Shown here: positions 20,140 to 31,280 of the stretch, piece by piece
Position numbering within the stretch: the first letter of the stretch is position 1
Layout of the letters: every line of letters begins with the position of its first letter
Source: Bryoerythrophyllum caledonicum
Taxonomy: Eukaryota; Streptophyta; Bryopsida; Pottiales; Pottiaceae
Assembly: GCA_963971425.1 (NCBI GenBank)
Contig: OZ020518.1
Location: forward strand, 16,434,990-16,498,989
DNA: 64,000 bases
Direction: 5' to 3'
The notes under the pieces: generated by a model
The model's database searches: none
Seen by the model: only the letters and a program-made list of their open reading frames with translations
What the model was told of the DNA's origin: nothing
Translations under genes and position numbers: made by a program

Positions 20140-20240
20140 AGAGAGTAATAACAATAATAACAAAAATAACAAAATATGAAAAATATTTCATTGTAATAAC
20201 AATAATAACAAAATAAAATAACAAGAAGTAAAGAAAAAGA
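20140..20240. repeat. AATAACAAAAATAACA simple repeat
   Basis: Low-complexity AATAACA/AATAACAAT units in AT-rich DNA; no gene context. Confidence 0.8.
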
Positions 20241-20731
20241 GAGGACGTAAAAGAAAAGAAGATGGTAGTTTTAAGGGAAGGAAAAGGAAAAGAAAAATAG
20301 TAATAATTTACTAACAATTTAATTCAATAAAACTAAATATTAAAATATAATGAATTAACCAATTTCAGCTAGCCTAATTTAGATCATTCAAGCTAGGATT
20401 GAATTTAATCAACTAAATAAGATTAATTGAAGTTATTTAAGGTTAAATCTAAGCTAACTACACTAAACATTGCATTTAGTATCGTCTACACTAAATACGA
20501 ACCCTTACACTAAATGTAAGAATTACAATTAGTGTAATGACACAACATTACACTAAATGTGAAACATTACACTATATGTGAATGGCAGTAAAAATGGGTG
20601 TGTTTTTTTTTTTACTTGTACACAATTAGTGTATGAAAAAGCTTGCCGCAACTAACACTAATTGTGAAGAAGTTTGCAAATAGTGTAGTAGGGTAATTAC
20701 ACTATTTGTCTGACTACACTTAATGCAATGT

Positions 20732-20805
20732 GTAGCTAACTTCAACTTAATGCAATAGTGTAGCTAACTTCAACTTAATGCAATAGTGTAGCTAACTTCA
20801 ACTCA
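20732..20805 (+). repeat. 26-28 bp tandem repeat, about 3 copies
   Basis: GTAGCTAACTTCAACTTAAT unit repeated just inside the left arm of the CACTA-like element. Confidence 0.85.
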
Positions 20806-21304
20806 TTCACAATTCTTAAAGTTGTCCAATTAACTTAAAATCACCTTCAACCTCAAGAATGTCATGGTGTTGGGTTTGGATTAGAATGCATGGCTATTTT
20901 AAAAATTGAACCTTAAGTAATGACGACTTGTGGATAAAAAGGGCTCTCCACTTAGGGGGGTTATTTTTTACCTCATATTAGTAGTTGGGGTTGGAAGATC
21001 AAGGCCTTTCTCTATTTTTCCGTTTCTTTACCACTTGAATAAGTGTCGTGGGCTACTGCGGGACAATGAAGAAACAACATATCAGACCGCCAAGGTATTT
21101 GTGAGCCACGGCTGGGTGGACGAAGTGGAACTTGATTAAGAGAAAAAGTCAAATACAGAACAGAAATTGAACTAATCGGACAAGGACTCGGAATTGGTGG
21201 TAAAGAGCCGGAAGAAATGGACGAAAGAGATCAAGAGATCTGAGATTACACCACCTATACACCACATACAAGCAACTCTCAATCACTACTCTGCACTCTC
21301 ACAT

Positions 21305-21512
21305 ACAAAGCTTGATTTGACAAAGACGTCAAGTCAAGGATGTGTGTGGCGCTACACGCACACACATTCAACACTATGTGAGTGGAAAACATCCACAAAT
21401 GAATGCGGTGCACCGCCATACGTCCCTTAATTCATAGATTAGCAACTACTAACCTACGCTAGAACATTGTTACACAGAGAGGCCCTCAAAGCCACGTCCC
21501 ATGACAATTAGG
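21305..21512 (+). repeat. Dispersed ~200-bp repeat, copy 2
   Basis: Carries the same ordered blocks as copy 1 (TTGACAAAGACGTCAAGTCA, GTGTGGCGCTACACGCACAC, ATAGATTAGCAAC), inside the CACTA-like element. Confidence 0.75.
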
Positions 21513-22287
21513 TCCCTAACATAATATTTTATCCGGATGAAAACTACGGATGAAAATTTGCAATTGATGAAAAATGGCAATAGATGAAATTTTGCGCAAT
21601 GGATGAAACCGCGCACAACACGTCCAATAGTTGTCCTTCATCAATCTAATCTTCAGCCGCTATTAACTTCTTTACAAATGGTCAGATTCAAGCGCTATTT
21701 GTTGCGTTCTCCTCCTCCAAATGTGTTCTACGACATCATTGTAAATATCCTCAATTTTTTCTCACATTTTCTAGCTTAATAAAAAAAGACCTAGTAGGAA
21801 ATGGACGGTCTTTGTCAAGTGAATAAATAGAGAACCACTCAAGTGGTCAAGTGTCTCGCACTGTACGAGGGAAGAATCAACGAGTGCGACTGGAACTACA
21901 CTAAACATCACATTTAGTGTAGTCACACAAATAGTGTAATTACCCTACTACACTATTTGCGAACTTGTTCACAATTAGTGTTAGTTGCAGCAAGCTTTTA
22001 CATACAGTAATAGTGTTTTATTCACTGCGGCAAGCTTATATAGCTACACTAATTGTGTAAAAGTAAAAAAAAAACCCACCCATTTTTACATATAGTGTAA
22101 TGTTTCACATTTAGTGTAATGTTGTGTCGTTACACTAATTGTAATTCTTCCTTTTAGTGTAAGGGTTCGTATTTAGTGTAGACGACACTAAATGCGATGT
22201 TTAGTGTAGCAAATGCGGAGCCTTTACTTATGATTAATCATCATTTACAGCTAAAGCACTCATTAATCACTCTCTAAACACACTAAC

Positions 22288-22487
22288 AATGCTTGACTTG
22301 ACAAAGTCATCAAGTTAAAAACGTGTGCGGCGCTATACGCACATAAGCACAACCTTGAATGAGAAATATCCATGGAACGAATGCGGTGGACCGCCCACAC
22401 GTCCCTAAACTCATGAATTAGCAACAAACTAATCTACTCTAAAACACTATGATACGGAGAGATCCTCGAGGCCACCTCCCGTGATAA
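22288..22487 (+). repeat. Dispersed ~200-bp repeat, copy 3
   Basis: CTTGACAAAGTCATCAAG, GTGCGGCGCTATACGCACA, ATCCATGGAACGAATGCGG and GATACGGAGAG blocks align with copies 1 and 2. Lies just outside the CACTA-like element. Confidence 0.75.
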
Positions 22488-22536
22488 ATAGAAAATTTGT
22501 TGGTGGACGTTCTTAAATCTTGAGCTAGTGATAAAA

Positions 22537-22592
22537 TGCAGTAAAGTTCTTCTAAGATAAAGATGCAGTAGAGTTCTTCTAAGATAAAGATG
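22537..22592 (+). repeat. Short tandem duplication
   Basis: Two adjacent copies of a roughly 28-bp unit containing AGTTCTTCTAAGATAAAGAT. Confidence 0.9.
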
Positions 22593-22599
22593 TCGTTTG

Positions 22600-24560
22600 G
22601 TGAAGTATAACATCACTGCGTAATTAAGGATAAATCCATTAGTCATGTCTTCACTCTGAACCCTAACCATTCACTTTCCTCTCTTTTCCTTATAAATCTG
22701 TCTTTTTATAATATTTACTAAATGCCTTCATGACAATGGGAGACAAATTCCATTTTCAAGAACAACACATGGGGACATCATCGACCGTCCACCTTATAGA
22801 AATCCATCACCGCCAAGTGGTTACATTTACAGAAAAAAAAATAGTAACACCATCAAATTTGAACCACGGATAGTTGCAAGAGGTTTTCAGTCGAAAGCCA
22901 ACATAGATTAGAGTTTTCTTGAAAGTGCTTCCTCAATGGGCAAGTCAGGAGGAATATGGTGCCAGAGAGTATGAAATGTATAAGTGGAAAAAAAAAGGCA
23001 TGAAGAAATTTCAAATCGTCTTTTTCTGCACCAATTAAATGCTTTGCAATCAATGTTCTTGGGCCCTACCCCATGCAAGGTGAAGCTCCTCCGTAGTACC
23101 CTAAGTTCTCACAGGGTTGACCAATACTTCCTCCAAACCTTTCCCAAGGCAAGACACCATGTGCATGTGGTCCCGGTTATTAACATAAGACCTTAAGATT
23201 TGGGGTACATATCCAGTGTATTTTGGTGACTTTCAAGGCTGGTTTACATTAGGCCTGGGGTCGGATGGAAGGCCGGCCCGATTTGCCTTCAATCCGGCCT
23301 TCAATCCAGCCCCAATTCTTCCATTCAGCCCCAAATAATGTAAAGCATTGAGGCCAGATTCTAGGGCCGGATTTCAAATTCATCATTTTGGCCCTAGTCA
23401 ATGTAAAGTGTTGGGGCTGGATTCTAGGGCTAAATTTCCAATTTTTAAGTGTCTTAGATTTTCATAAGGCTCAACTAAAAATTATAAAAGTACATGTGCC
23501 AAGCTTTTGTCTTTGTTTCTTTCCTAGTTTAAAGAAAACTAGGTTTCATATATTTACTCTATATGTTTTCTTTCCTTACTAAATTTAAAATAAAAAATAA
23601 ATAAGAGTATTTTTTCTATTTTCATTAATTTTTCCCTTTTCTCTTATTTTTGATAGGTCTAAAATAAAAGAGAGTTTTTTTTTCATATAAATATGCAACT
23701 TCTAATTCCTCTTCCTACTTTGACTATTGGAAAAAAGAGTTTTATTTACATTATTTGGCCAAATCCCTTTTTCTGGGTGCATATCCAAAAGAAAGGAGTA
23801 TTTTAACATTTTCAAAAAAAATTAAAAAATAATGATTAAAAAAATTCGAAATATTTTTTTTTTCTTCAAAATAATAAATAATAAATAATAAATAAAATAA
23901 TAAATAATTTTTAAATTAATTGTCGGTAGCGATTTGAAGGATCCAACGGAGGAACCGAATCCGGCCCTAGATGGGAGTTTGGGCCACCCCAAACCTCGTC
24001 CCAATTGCTCCGTTGGGGCCGGATGGTTTGGCGCCAAAACCATGCCACCTAAGGCAACACGTAGGATGAAATGTGGTTCCGGCCAGCCCCAAGTATAAAG
24101 CTCTTGGGTTGGATTTTGAGATTACTAGCTCTTGCCGCACACCACAACTGGCCACTAAACATAGCTCGCGAACTTGACGTAGGTACTCGACTATCCCACC
24201 ACTGGGAAATACGACACCCAACAAGCCTCCAACGAACTTCCCTCGTCCACTACCTTCCCCTTCGACACCAACGCCCGACGCTCATCCTCCGTAGCCCGCA
24301 CGGCACCCCCCTCACGATACTGTTAGGACCACGCCAACCAGAACAAACACATCTCTAAGATCATGTCAGAAAAACGCCGCAACAACAACCACAAGATCAC
24401 CAACATCAGCTCACCCTGTTTCCACCCACCCACCATCCAAAAAAAAATTTCGTCACCCATCTCCTATCTTACCCGGCAACCCGTATTCACCCAACTTCGG
24501 GAATCCTTTCCGACAACAACCGGTGCACTTGCTTCTGCAGCACCTGAACGAAGTCCGGCG
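22600..24560. other. Gene-poor stretch; GGCCGGAT-rich subregion
   Basis: No coding resemblance. Between about 23240 and 24110, GC-rich words GGCCGGATT, GGCCCTAG and GGGGCYGGAT recur in both orientations around an AT-rich core (23450-23920). This suggests a decayed foldback element, but its ends could not be fixed. Confidence 0.4.
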
Positions 24561-24561
24561 G

Positions 24562-26996
24562 CAGCACCGCGAAACTCGACATCATTCCTCACGCCTGCCG
24601 TCTGCGACTCCACCTGATTCTCTGGACGGAAGTCGCAGTCGAGGGAGGGACTCCTGCGACCTTCCACTGAACATCCCCTGTACACAACCACGACACTGTA
24701 GCGTTAGCAACCTTCATTATTCCATTGACTTTCTCCTCACTTGCGTGTGTATATTTTGGGCCTCTGCCCTTGCAATACAACTGAATCAGTTCATTAGTGG
24801 CACATTGTTTCCATGGCCCAGTTTCAACAAAATCATCCCGAAATCATGCCCTTGAGCTCTGTACTTCGGATGTGAGCACAGGCGCGTCGCTTAAAACATC
24901 TTCCGCTGAATTTGATAGGCTCTCATTTCGCGTTCCAAACATTGATCAAACCGAAAGCTCAAGAGCAGGGAAATCTATGCGCCGACGAAATAACAGAGAT
25001 TTCAAAATCGCTTTCGCACGTGTGAACAGGAGCAAGACTCCTCTTGTTAAAACTTTAACAGACGATGATAACATTGAATGGATGATCCAGATCGTGTGCT
25101 CATCAACCTGGTTTGAGAACATGGTTCGTCACCGACTGCACGACGCTTTTCCTTAGAAATCGGCCGGCACTGGATTGCAGTTGTTCATCCGGATATGGAG
25201 AGGGCTGACCAGCGAGTTGAGTGGATGAAGTTGGGATCGGTATGTCCAATGAACTGGACGAGACGGTTTGGGAGGGCAATCTGAAGAGGCGGCTGGTGTC
25301 TTCGCCAACTAACTCCATCTCCCTCCTCATGGAGCCTGCATCCCATTCCATTTCATTGCGTATCTTGCAGGGTTCGGAACCAGAAATACTGGTCACTTGT
25401 GAACTTGACACTGTAGTTCTTTGATGACTCCTTTGCAGAGAGATATTAACTGAGGTAGAGGGATCCGAGAGGGCACCAGGAAGGAAGAACTAGAGACGTC
25501 GTTCATTTGAGCATACTTCAAACATAAATTCTTTTCCCTTGGCCATGGCAACTGGCACTTGACAAAGGCTCCAGTCAGAGTGATTATGAAGTGAAGATGC
25601 CGGTTGGACAGAATATATCTCTACTTGCATGCCACTCGTAACATGCAAGTTCTATGACTAGTTGACTGTAAGTTGTGAACCCCGGGCAAACTAACTATGT
25701 CTGCTGCGTAGACTTCGGTTTTCAGCGAGGTTTTCAAGGTTGTGACGAAGATATGTAGCCGTGTTGTGGAAAACATGACTGATGGTGCATGCAGTGCAGG
25801 TTGCAAGCAGAAGAACATGGTGGGATCTGCGCCAAATCTTTTTCCGGCAGAAAGGCGGATCATCTCCACCAGAAAGTATACCAGGTAGGGCGACTAATGC
25901 ATTCGATACATATGTAGTGTCCGCTACATCGTCGGTTCATCAGAAGTTAGAGTGGTGCGGATTATGCTTCTGCTTGATGTCCAATGTATTCAGTGTGCGG
26001 ACATCATCTGATGTTCAATGTTCATATTGCCACATTGATGATGTTGGACCATAGAAACGAGAAGACAACAGACTGAATGTGTCCCCACAATGTTGTGCGA
26101 TGCAGAGGCATGGGCCACAGCAAGATTCTGGGAGCGAGGGCACCGGTGACGACGGTGGTCGGCCTTGTGGCGCTCATCTGGGCGCTGTGCTGGGTGGGCG
26201 CGCCCACCAGCGCGCGTAGCGTCGCCCTGGACAACCACGACTTGCTGGAGACCGAGACCGGGTGGCATTTCGACGACGATGACATCCGAGCCTTCGACAA
26301 CGCCACCACCAACGCAACAGTTGCACCCGCCCCCGCGGCGAAAGCCGTATCAGGCATAATCCCGCTCATCAACAGCGACTTCGAAGGCATCAGCAACGTC
26401 ACCGCCACGACCTTGGCGGATTCGACGAGCACCGCCATCGTGAACTGGGTTCCTGGCGGTGCCGGCGTCCAGATCCTTTTGACCGCCACGTACGGGGCGC
26501 CCTCGTACGAGAAGACCAAGGGCTTGTACTGCATCCATCTCAACAACCCGGCGTCTGCCGCCAACGGGACGCAGGGCTCCTTGTCCACCACCCTGGCGAC
26601 GGCGCCCGCCAACGGCAAGGCCTTCACCGTGCACTACGACGTGTGCCGCTCGCCCGACGGCCCGCTCAACTTGTGGCCGGCCATCAAGATTTCGGCCATG
26701 AATGGCGCCACCGCGCACGACTGGCAGATGCACAGGCCGGTGTACAACTTGACGGACACGGTCGGCCACAGCACCTGGACCAAGCAGAGCATGGTGTACA
26801 CCGGCACCGGGTCGGCGACGGTGATCAAGTTCGAGAGCATGTCGGAGAAGTACGGCCCCATCATCGACAACGTTCAGATCCTGAGCGGCAAGCACCCGCT
26901 GGCGGCCGCTCCGCTGGGAAAGGTGGCCGGGCTGTGCCAGAGAGCCCTCCCCCTCGTCACCGTCGTCGCGCTCGCATCCTTTCACATATTTTAGTG
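24562..26996 (+). repeat. Left arm of large inverted repeat
   Basis: About 2.44 kb, inverted relative to 31281-33718. Similarity begins at GCAGCACCGCGAAAC and ends a few bases past the stop codon of the DUF642-like gene. The roughly 1.5 kb upstream of the gene appears essentially identical between arms: all shadow translations match exactly. The coding region differs at about 14 residues. Confidence 0.9.
26110..26994 (+). CDS. Secreted DUF642-like protein, left copy
   Basis: Intact GC-rich frame in AT-rich surroundings. An upstream in-frame ATG (26077) exists, but the second Met gives the better signal sequence (basic MGHSKILGARAP, then hydrophobic VVGLVALIWALCWV). The mature part has an acidic stretch (HFDDDDI), a Thr/Ala/Pro linker with NAT sequons, and a single beta-rich domain beginning IIPLINSDFEG and ending KYGPIIDNVQI. 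These match the NGxFE start and CGPLIDxVxI end of DUF642/galactose-binding domains of plant cell-wall proteins. Usual DUF642 proteins have two such domains; here there is one. A hydrophobic C-terminus (LPLVTVVALASF) suggests a GPI-anchor signal. Probably an extracellular glycoprotein with about five N-glycosylation sequons. Confidence 0.65.
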   Translation: MGHSKILGARAPVTTVVGLVALIWALCWVGAPTSARSVALDNHDLLETETGWHFDDDDIRAFDNATTNATVAPAPAAKAVSGIIPLINSDFEGISNVTATTLADSTSTAIVNWVPGGAGVQILLTATYGAPSYEKTKGLYCIHLNNPASAANGTQGSLSTTLATAPANGKAFTVHYDVCRSPDGPLNLWPAIKISAMNGATAHDWQMHRPVYNLTDTVGHSTWTKQSMVYTGTGSATVIKFESMSEKYGPIIDNVQILSGKHPLAAAPLGKVAGLCQRALPLVTVVALASFHIF

Positions 26997-27245
26997 TGCG
27001 TTTCGAGCTGACACTAATTGCTCCGCTACTGTCGTTGCGTCGGGCTGACTGACCGTGGCAGGCGTCTTCGCATGTATTTGCTAACTTTTGGATCATTGTG
27101 ACTGTTGACGATCGGGGGAAAGCTCCGCTAGGCGCTGACGTACCGGTCTGTTTTTTAGTTTCAGTGGTTGAAGTCTGATCCAATGGATATATTTAGGTGC
27201 CAAGAAGTATGGACACTTGGAGTGTTGGTTATCAGTCTCTGTCCT

Positions 27246-27641
27246 TAGAGCATCTCCACCCCAAGACGGAGAACCACCAAATTGGAGTTTTGTGAGGTCA
27301 AAAAGTTGCACCCATCACCTCAAAACGGGGAAACTTTATAAAATTTTAGAAGTTTTGGTGCATGGCACACCAAAAGCTCCTTGGATGGGGGGAGTGCGCC
27401 ATTTTTTGATGTTGGTGAGACACCCATACCCTCGCGACACGTGGCGCCATGTCATTGATGTCGACACATGGCGCCGTGTCATTGGTGGCGGGAGGTAAAA
27501 GGTCAAAGCATTTTTTTGGGTAAAATTTTTTGGAGCTTGGGGTGGAGCCAAGCAAGCACCAAACCCTAATCCACTCCTGGCGTGAAATTTTTTTTCCGTC
27601 CTAGCGTGGAAAATTCCACGCGAGGAGTGGAGATGCTCTTA
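27246..27641. mobile_element. MITE with GAGCATCTCCAC ends
   Basis: Inverted ends TAGAGCATCTCCACCCC and (inverted) TAAGAGCATCTCCACTCC, about 400 bp apart. No coding capacity. A second, shorter element with the same ends occurs at 29698. Sits just downstream of the left DUF642-like gene. No clear target duplication. Confidence 0.65.
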
Positions 27642-27716
27642 CCTTTTGCCGCCTTTTCTTTGCTTCTGTTAATAGGTTCTCTGTCCACTCCTTATCACTT
27701 CCCGTCACTTTGCATT

Positions 27717-29412
27717 GGATCCCACTAAATCACCCCGGCGAGCGTTGCACCGGGGCACAGGCTCGGCGGGGTGATTGCTTCGGCTCCCAAGCCTGCTTCG
27801 CGCCTGCCCCAACGCTCCTTGCCGTTCCCGTTCTCCTTCGGCGTTCCCCTTGCACAACCCAGGGTTTCAGCTGTTGTTCCTCGCTGCTCTTCCGGGCTCG
27901 CTCTTCTTCATGGCCGCTCAATCCCGCCTGATCGCCGCCCCGTTCTGTTGCTCGCCGCTCCGCTTGAATGCTTCAAGCTTCCTCGCTCCTCTTCTCTTCC
28001 CGATCTGTTGTCTCCATCTTCGTCGTCCTCCCCGATCTGGTGCCTTCGCCCTCCTTGTCCTTCCCGCTTCCGCTGCCTCTGCCCTCGTCGTCCTTCCGAT
28101 CTGGTGTCGGTGATGCTGGTGGTCGTTCTTCATATGTTTGCTAATGTTTTTTTTTTTCTTCTTCTTCTGATGTTCGTCTTCTTGTGATGTTCGTGGTCGT
28201 TCATGATGATGTTGTTTGCTCTTTTTCTTTTTTCTTTCTTTTCCTAGTGATATTTGTGGTCGTCTGCTCCTGGTGGTCAGTGATGCTATTTGCTTTCTAG
28301 TCCACAGAGGCTCATTAACACTCAAGCGACATTCTTGTTCTTCGAATGAGATTTGCAAATTTTTTTGAAACGGATGCAGAGCAAAAAAGGTGTCACGGTG
28401 TGCTCCGGAAGACAAACTGATGAGACGAACAGAAACAAGCCAGCACCCCCAAAAACTTGCTCCCCAAAAAAGCACACCAAGAAGAATGCTGTGATAGTGT
28501 AAACATTGAGGTTTCAGAAGGTTTCATCAATTGGATCACCACAATATTGGACAGTTTAAAAACACCAAGGCATAATTCATGGATAACAACACTTGTGTGA
28601 AGGCAAGCTAAATTGAAACCAGGTCTGCATTCAAAGATGCAAACAAGTAAGATCACACCTACAAAAACTCCATAAAGTAACAATCCAAGCTCTTGATCAA
28701 ATTAATTTTTAGCCAAAACATAAGCCACTTGATTCTAGATGTGGCCACAACTCAGAGCTACCAAATCATAATAAGAGTCGCATAAGATGTCCTACCCTGT
28801 CTCCGTAGACACATGTCCTGTCTCTGTAAAGGCCTAATGACAAACCGAGCTCTACTTCAACTACCAAAACATATCACAAAAAACAACTACATACAGCAGC
28901 TGCAGTCCCACACGGCGACGATGAGAGACAACAACTTTTGTCCTGCAGGCGATCAAGAAAGATAGCAGTTGCGACTTCTTCGTGTGCTCACGTTGAAGCG
29001 CTCATCGAAGTAGCATTGGAGCTCGAGCGGTGCAAGAAGGAAGGACAAGGAGGGCACAGGCAGCAAATCGGGGAGGACGACGAAGATGGAGATAGCAGAT
29101 CGGGAAGAGGAGAGGAGCGAGGAAGCTTGAAGCATTCAAGCGGAGCGGCGAACAACGGAATGGGGCGGCGATCAGGCGGGGTAGAGCGTCCATGAAGAAG
29201 AGCGAGCCCGGAAGAGCAGCGAGGAAGACCAACGGGGAAGAGCAGTGAGGAAGAACAGCCGAAACCCTGGGTTGCTCAAGGGGAACGCCTAAGGAGAACG
29301 GGAACGGCAAGGAGCGTTGGGGCAGGCGCGAAGCAGGCTTGGGAGCCGAAGCAATCACCCCGCCGAGCCTGTGCCTCGGTGCAACGCTCGCCGGGGTGAT
29401 TTAGTGGGATCC
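27717..29412. mobile_element. MULE-type element, long TIRs and 9-bp TSD
   Basis: A perfect 9-bp duplication CTTTGCATT flanks both sides (27708-27716 and 29413-29421). Both ends begin GGATCCCACTAAATCACC, and the inverted similarity continues for about 350 bp with few mismatches. Long TIRs and a 9-bp target duplication are the hallmarks of Mutator-like elements. The 1.7-kb interior shows no transposase; open frames in the TIRs are mirror images of each other and not credible genes. One TIR carries an additional local duplication of a CCTCGCTGCTCTTCC-type segment. Confidence 0.85.
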
Positions 29413-29697
29413 CTTTGCATTACTTGATTCGGTTGTAGATTTGAATCATGCAGTTAGCTTTAAAGAATAGTCCACTCCGTAAATAGACATTTTTTATTTG
29501 GTCTAAACAATTGAAAGTGAGTTCAGGAAAGGAGAAGGCCAATCATCTGATGGGAACATAAAATACAGTGAGAGATTATGCAAACATTTCCAACGAGAGA
29601 TATGTGTACATTTTCATTGTGAGATTTTGTCTGCAGAAATAGTCTGCGCTGTCATGTACATGTAAAACACTTCCAGTCAAGGTGAGCTTCAGAGTTC

Positions 29698-30036
29698 TAA
29701 GAGCATCTCCACCTTTGACAGGGAAATTTCCCCTGCAAACCGGGATTTCCCCGTCAAAGGTGGGCATGGTTGGTACGCAACGTTGAATAGAGCGCACCAC
29801 GCCGGGAAGTTAAATGTGAATTGTTGCCACGTGGCATTGTATGATAGGACAATGAGGATGGGGAATTTTAGTGTCCCCCTTTACTTTTGTAGTTTTCCCT
29901 ATTTCCATGAGCCGGCGTCGGCAGCCCGGTGGAGCGGGGGCTGGCCTGGGCCCCGCGGTCTAGGGATATCCCACGTTTTGGGTGGCACAATGGCATTACT
30001 CCCGGGGTTTGTGCCCCGATGAAGATGCTCTAAGGT
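29698..30036. mobile_element. Second GAGCATCTCCACC-ended MITE
   Basis: Left end TAAGAGCATCTCCACC, right end GATGAAGATGCTCTAAGG. The roughly 340-bp interior is GC-richer than its surroundings. It abuts the pogo-type MITE within about 5 bp. Confidence 0.65.
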
Positions 30037-30040
30037 TGTA

Positions 30041-30865
30041 CAGTTTAACCTTGATAATATCACACTTGTTAATATAACACCTTGATATTGTCACCCAAAA
30101 CCTTGAAACATATTTTCTTAGTGTAAAACTACCTTGTTAATATCACTATCACCCTAGATAATATCACTTTTTTTTTCAAAATTTGTAGTGTAAGTGTGAC
30201 AATATAAAAAATGGATGGATGAATAAGTGTGGATGATGGCATATCTCGTCAGAATGTTTTATTGTATCTACAATTGGGGATGATTCCTGAATGAAAAATG
30301 TGCGCAAATCATAGATTTTGGTGAAGACGAGGGTTCTAGGAAGAGAGAGGGTTCTGAGCTCCAAAAGCATTGAGACTCAGGAGAGGACAAGGGTTTGCTT
30401 GCAGTTGGTTTCTTTACAGATTTGGTAGCTAGGGTGTAAGTTCATTGCTGGAAGGGCGATTAATTGATGATAATTTATGTGTAATGTGAACCAGTTACAC
30501 CTTGTCAAGTGTTATTTCTCAATAACCATTCGACATGAGGTGAGATAAATCATATGTTAGGTTTCAATGGATTTACTAATTTGTTAAGTCTCAATATGAG
30601 ATTTCACTAATTCATATATTTGATTTTGGTGATCTTTTACATCTGATGGTGATTGATTCAGGTTGGAAAATCAAGTGTATGACAGTTTGTAATTTTATTT
30701 TAATTTTAATTTTAAATTTTTAAAATCAATTGTTTTTGGCCTTATTTTTAGATAATATCACATTTTGCCTAAAATTGCCAAACGTGATATTATCAAATTG
30801 TCACACCTTGATAATATCACATTTTTGAGTGAAACGGAGGGTGAGATATTATCAAGGTTAGACTG
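30041..30865. mobile_element. pogo/Tc1-mariner-type MITE with TA duplication
   Basis: Ends CAGTTTAACCTTGATAATAT and (inverted) CAGTCTAACCTTGATAATAT, flanked by TA on both sides (30039-30040 and 30866-30867). Internal CCTTGATAATATCAC words recur near both ends as subterminal repeats. CAGT...termini with TA duplication indicate the pogo/Tigger branch. 825 bp and no transposase. Confidence 0.8.
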
Positions 30866-31280
30866 TACTTGAAATCCCGGGCCGGAAACATGGAAGGCTG
30901 CTGGGCCACCGTCCGGATTCTCCCTCCCCCATACTCTTTTTAGGGTCTGCTTCAGGGTAACTGCTGGAGTTGTTCTCATGCATTTCGCATTTGTGTACCA
31001 CATGACCTGCATTAGAGGCTAGTTGCCGCGAAACAAGAACGTATCTTTTCTTCTTATTCCTTCGACAAAACTGTTGTGTACAAGCGACGTTGCCAAGGAT
31101 CAACGACACAACTAAGCTAAGTGCGTGAGTAGACTACTTCACAGTAACGGGAAATGTTGAGGAATCAGACGCAGTGCAGAACGATCTGTTTCTTTTTACG
31201 ACATCATCGGGACATCAAGAATGTTAGATCTTAGTTTCCTAACCTGGGTAGAAACAAGTGAAGCCCACAGGCCGCGAGAA
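30866..31280. other. Unassigned spacer between pogo-type MITE and right arm
   Basis: No conserved frame or terminal repeats found. This is the 3' flank of the right DUF642-like gene and is not similar to the left gene's 3' flank. Confidence 0.5.

Larger units (their letters stand above)
20458..22209. mobile_element. 1.75-kb element with ~300-bp inverted ends (CACTA-like)
   Basis: The left arm (20458-20735) and right arm (21895-22209) are inverted copies. Both arms are rich in TAGTGTA/TACACTA. Outer termini read CTACACTAAACAT and its reverse complement, so the CACTA...TAGTG signature is present one codon in. No 3-bp direct repeat flanks CACTA (CTA versus TAG), so classification as a non-autonomous CACTA or foldback element is tentative. 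The interior carries copy 2 of the 200-bp repeat and no transposase. Confidence 0.6.

Noticed and set aside
20458..22209. Confident CACTA assignment
   Set aside because: No 3-bp direct duplication is visible and there is no transposase, so only CACTA-like was called.
24797..25411. Overlapping open frames upstream of the DUF642-like gene, identical in both inverted-repeat arms
   Set aside because: Identity simply reflects near-identical arms. Both strands are open, and no frame shows a recognisable domain or start context.
26350..27183. Long Arg/Gly-rich open frame antisense to the left DUF642-like gene (and its mirror at 31292-31927)
   Set aside because: GC-rich antisense shadow of the real gene; low-complexity composition and no domain pattern.
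27771..28187. Open frames in the MULE ends (also 29358-29002)
   Set aside because: They lie in terminal inverted repeats and mirror each other; signal-peptide-like Leu/Ser/Pro-rich sequence is a composition effect.
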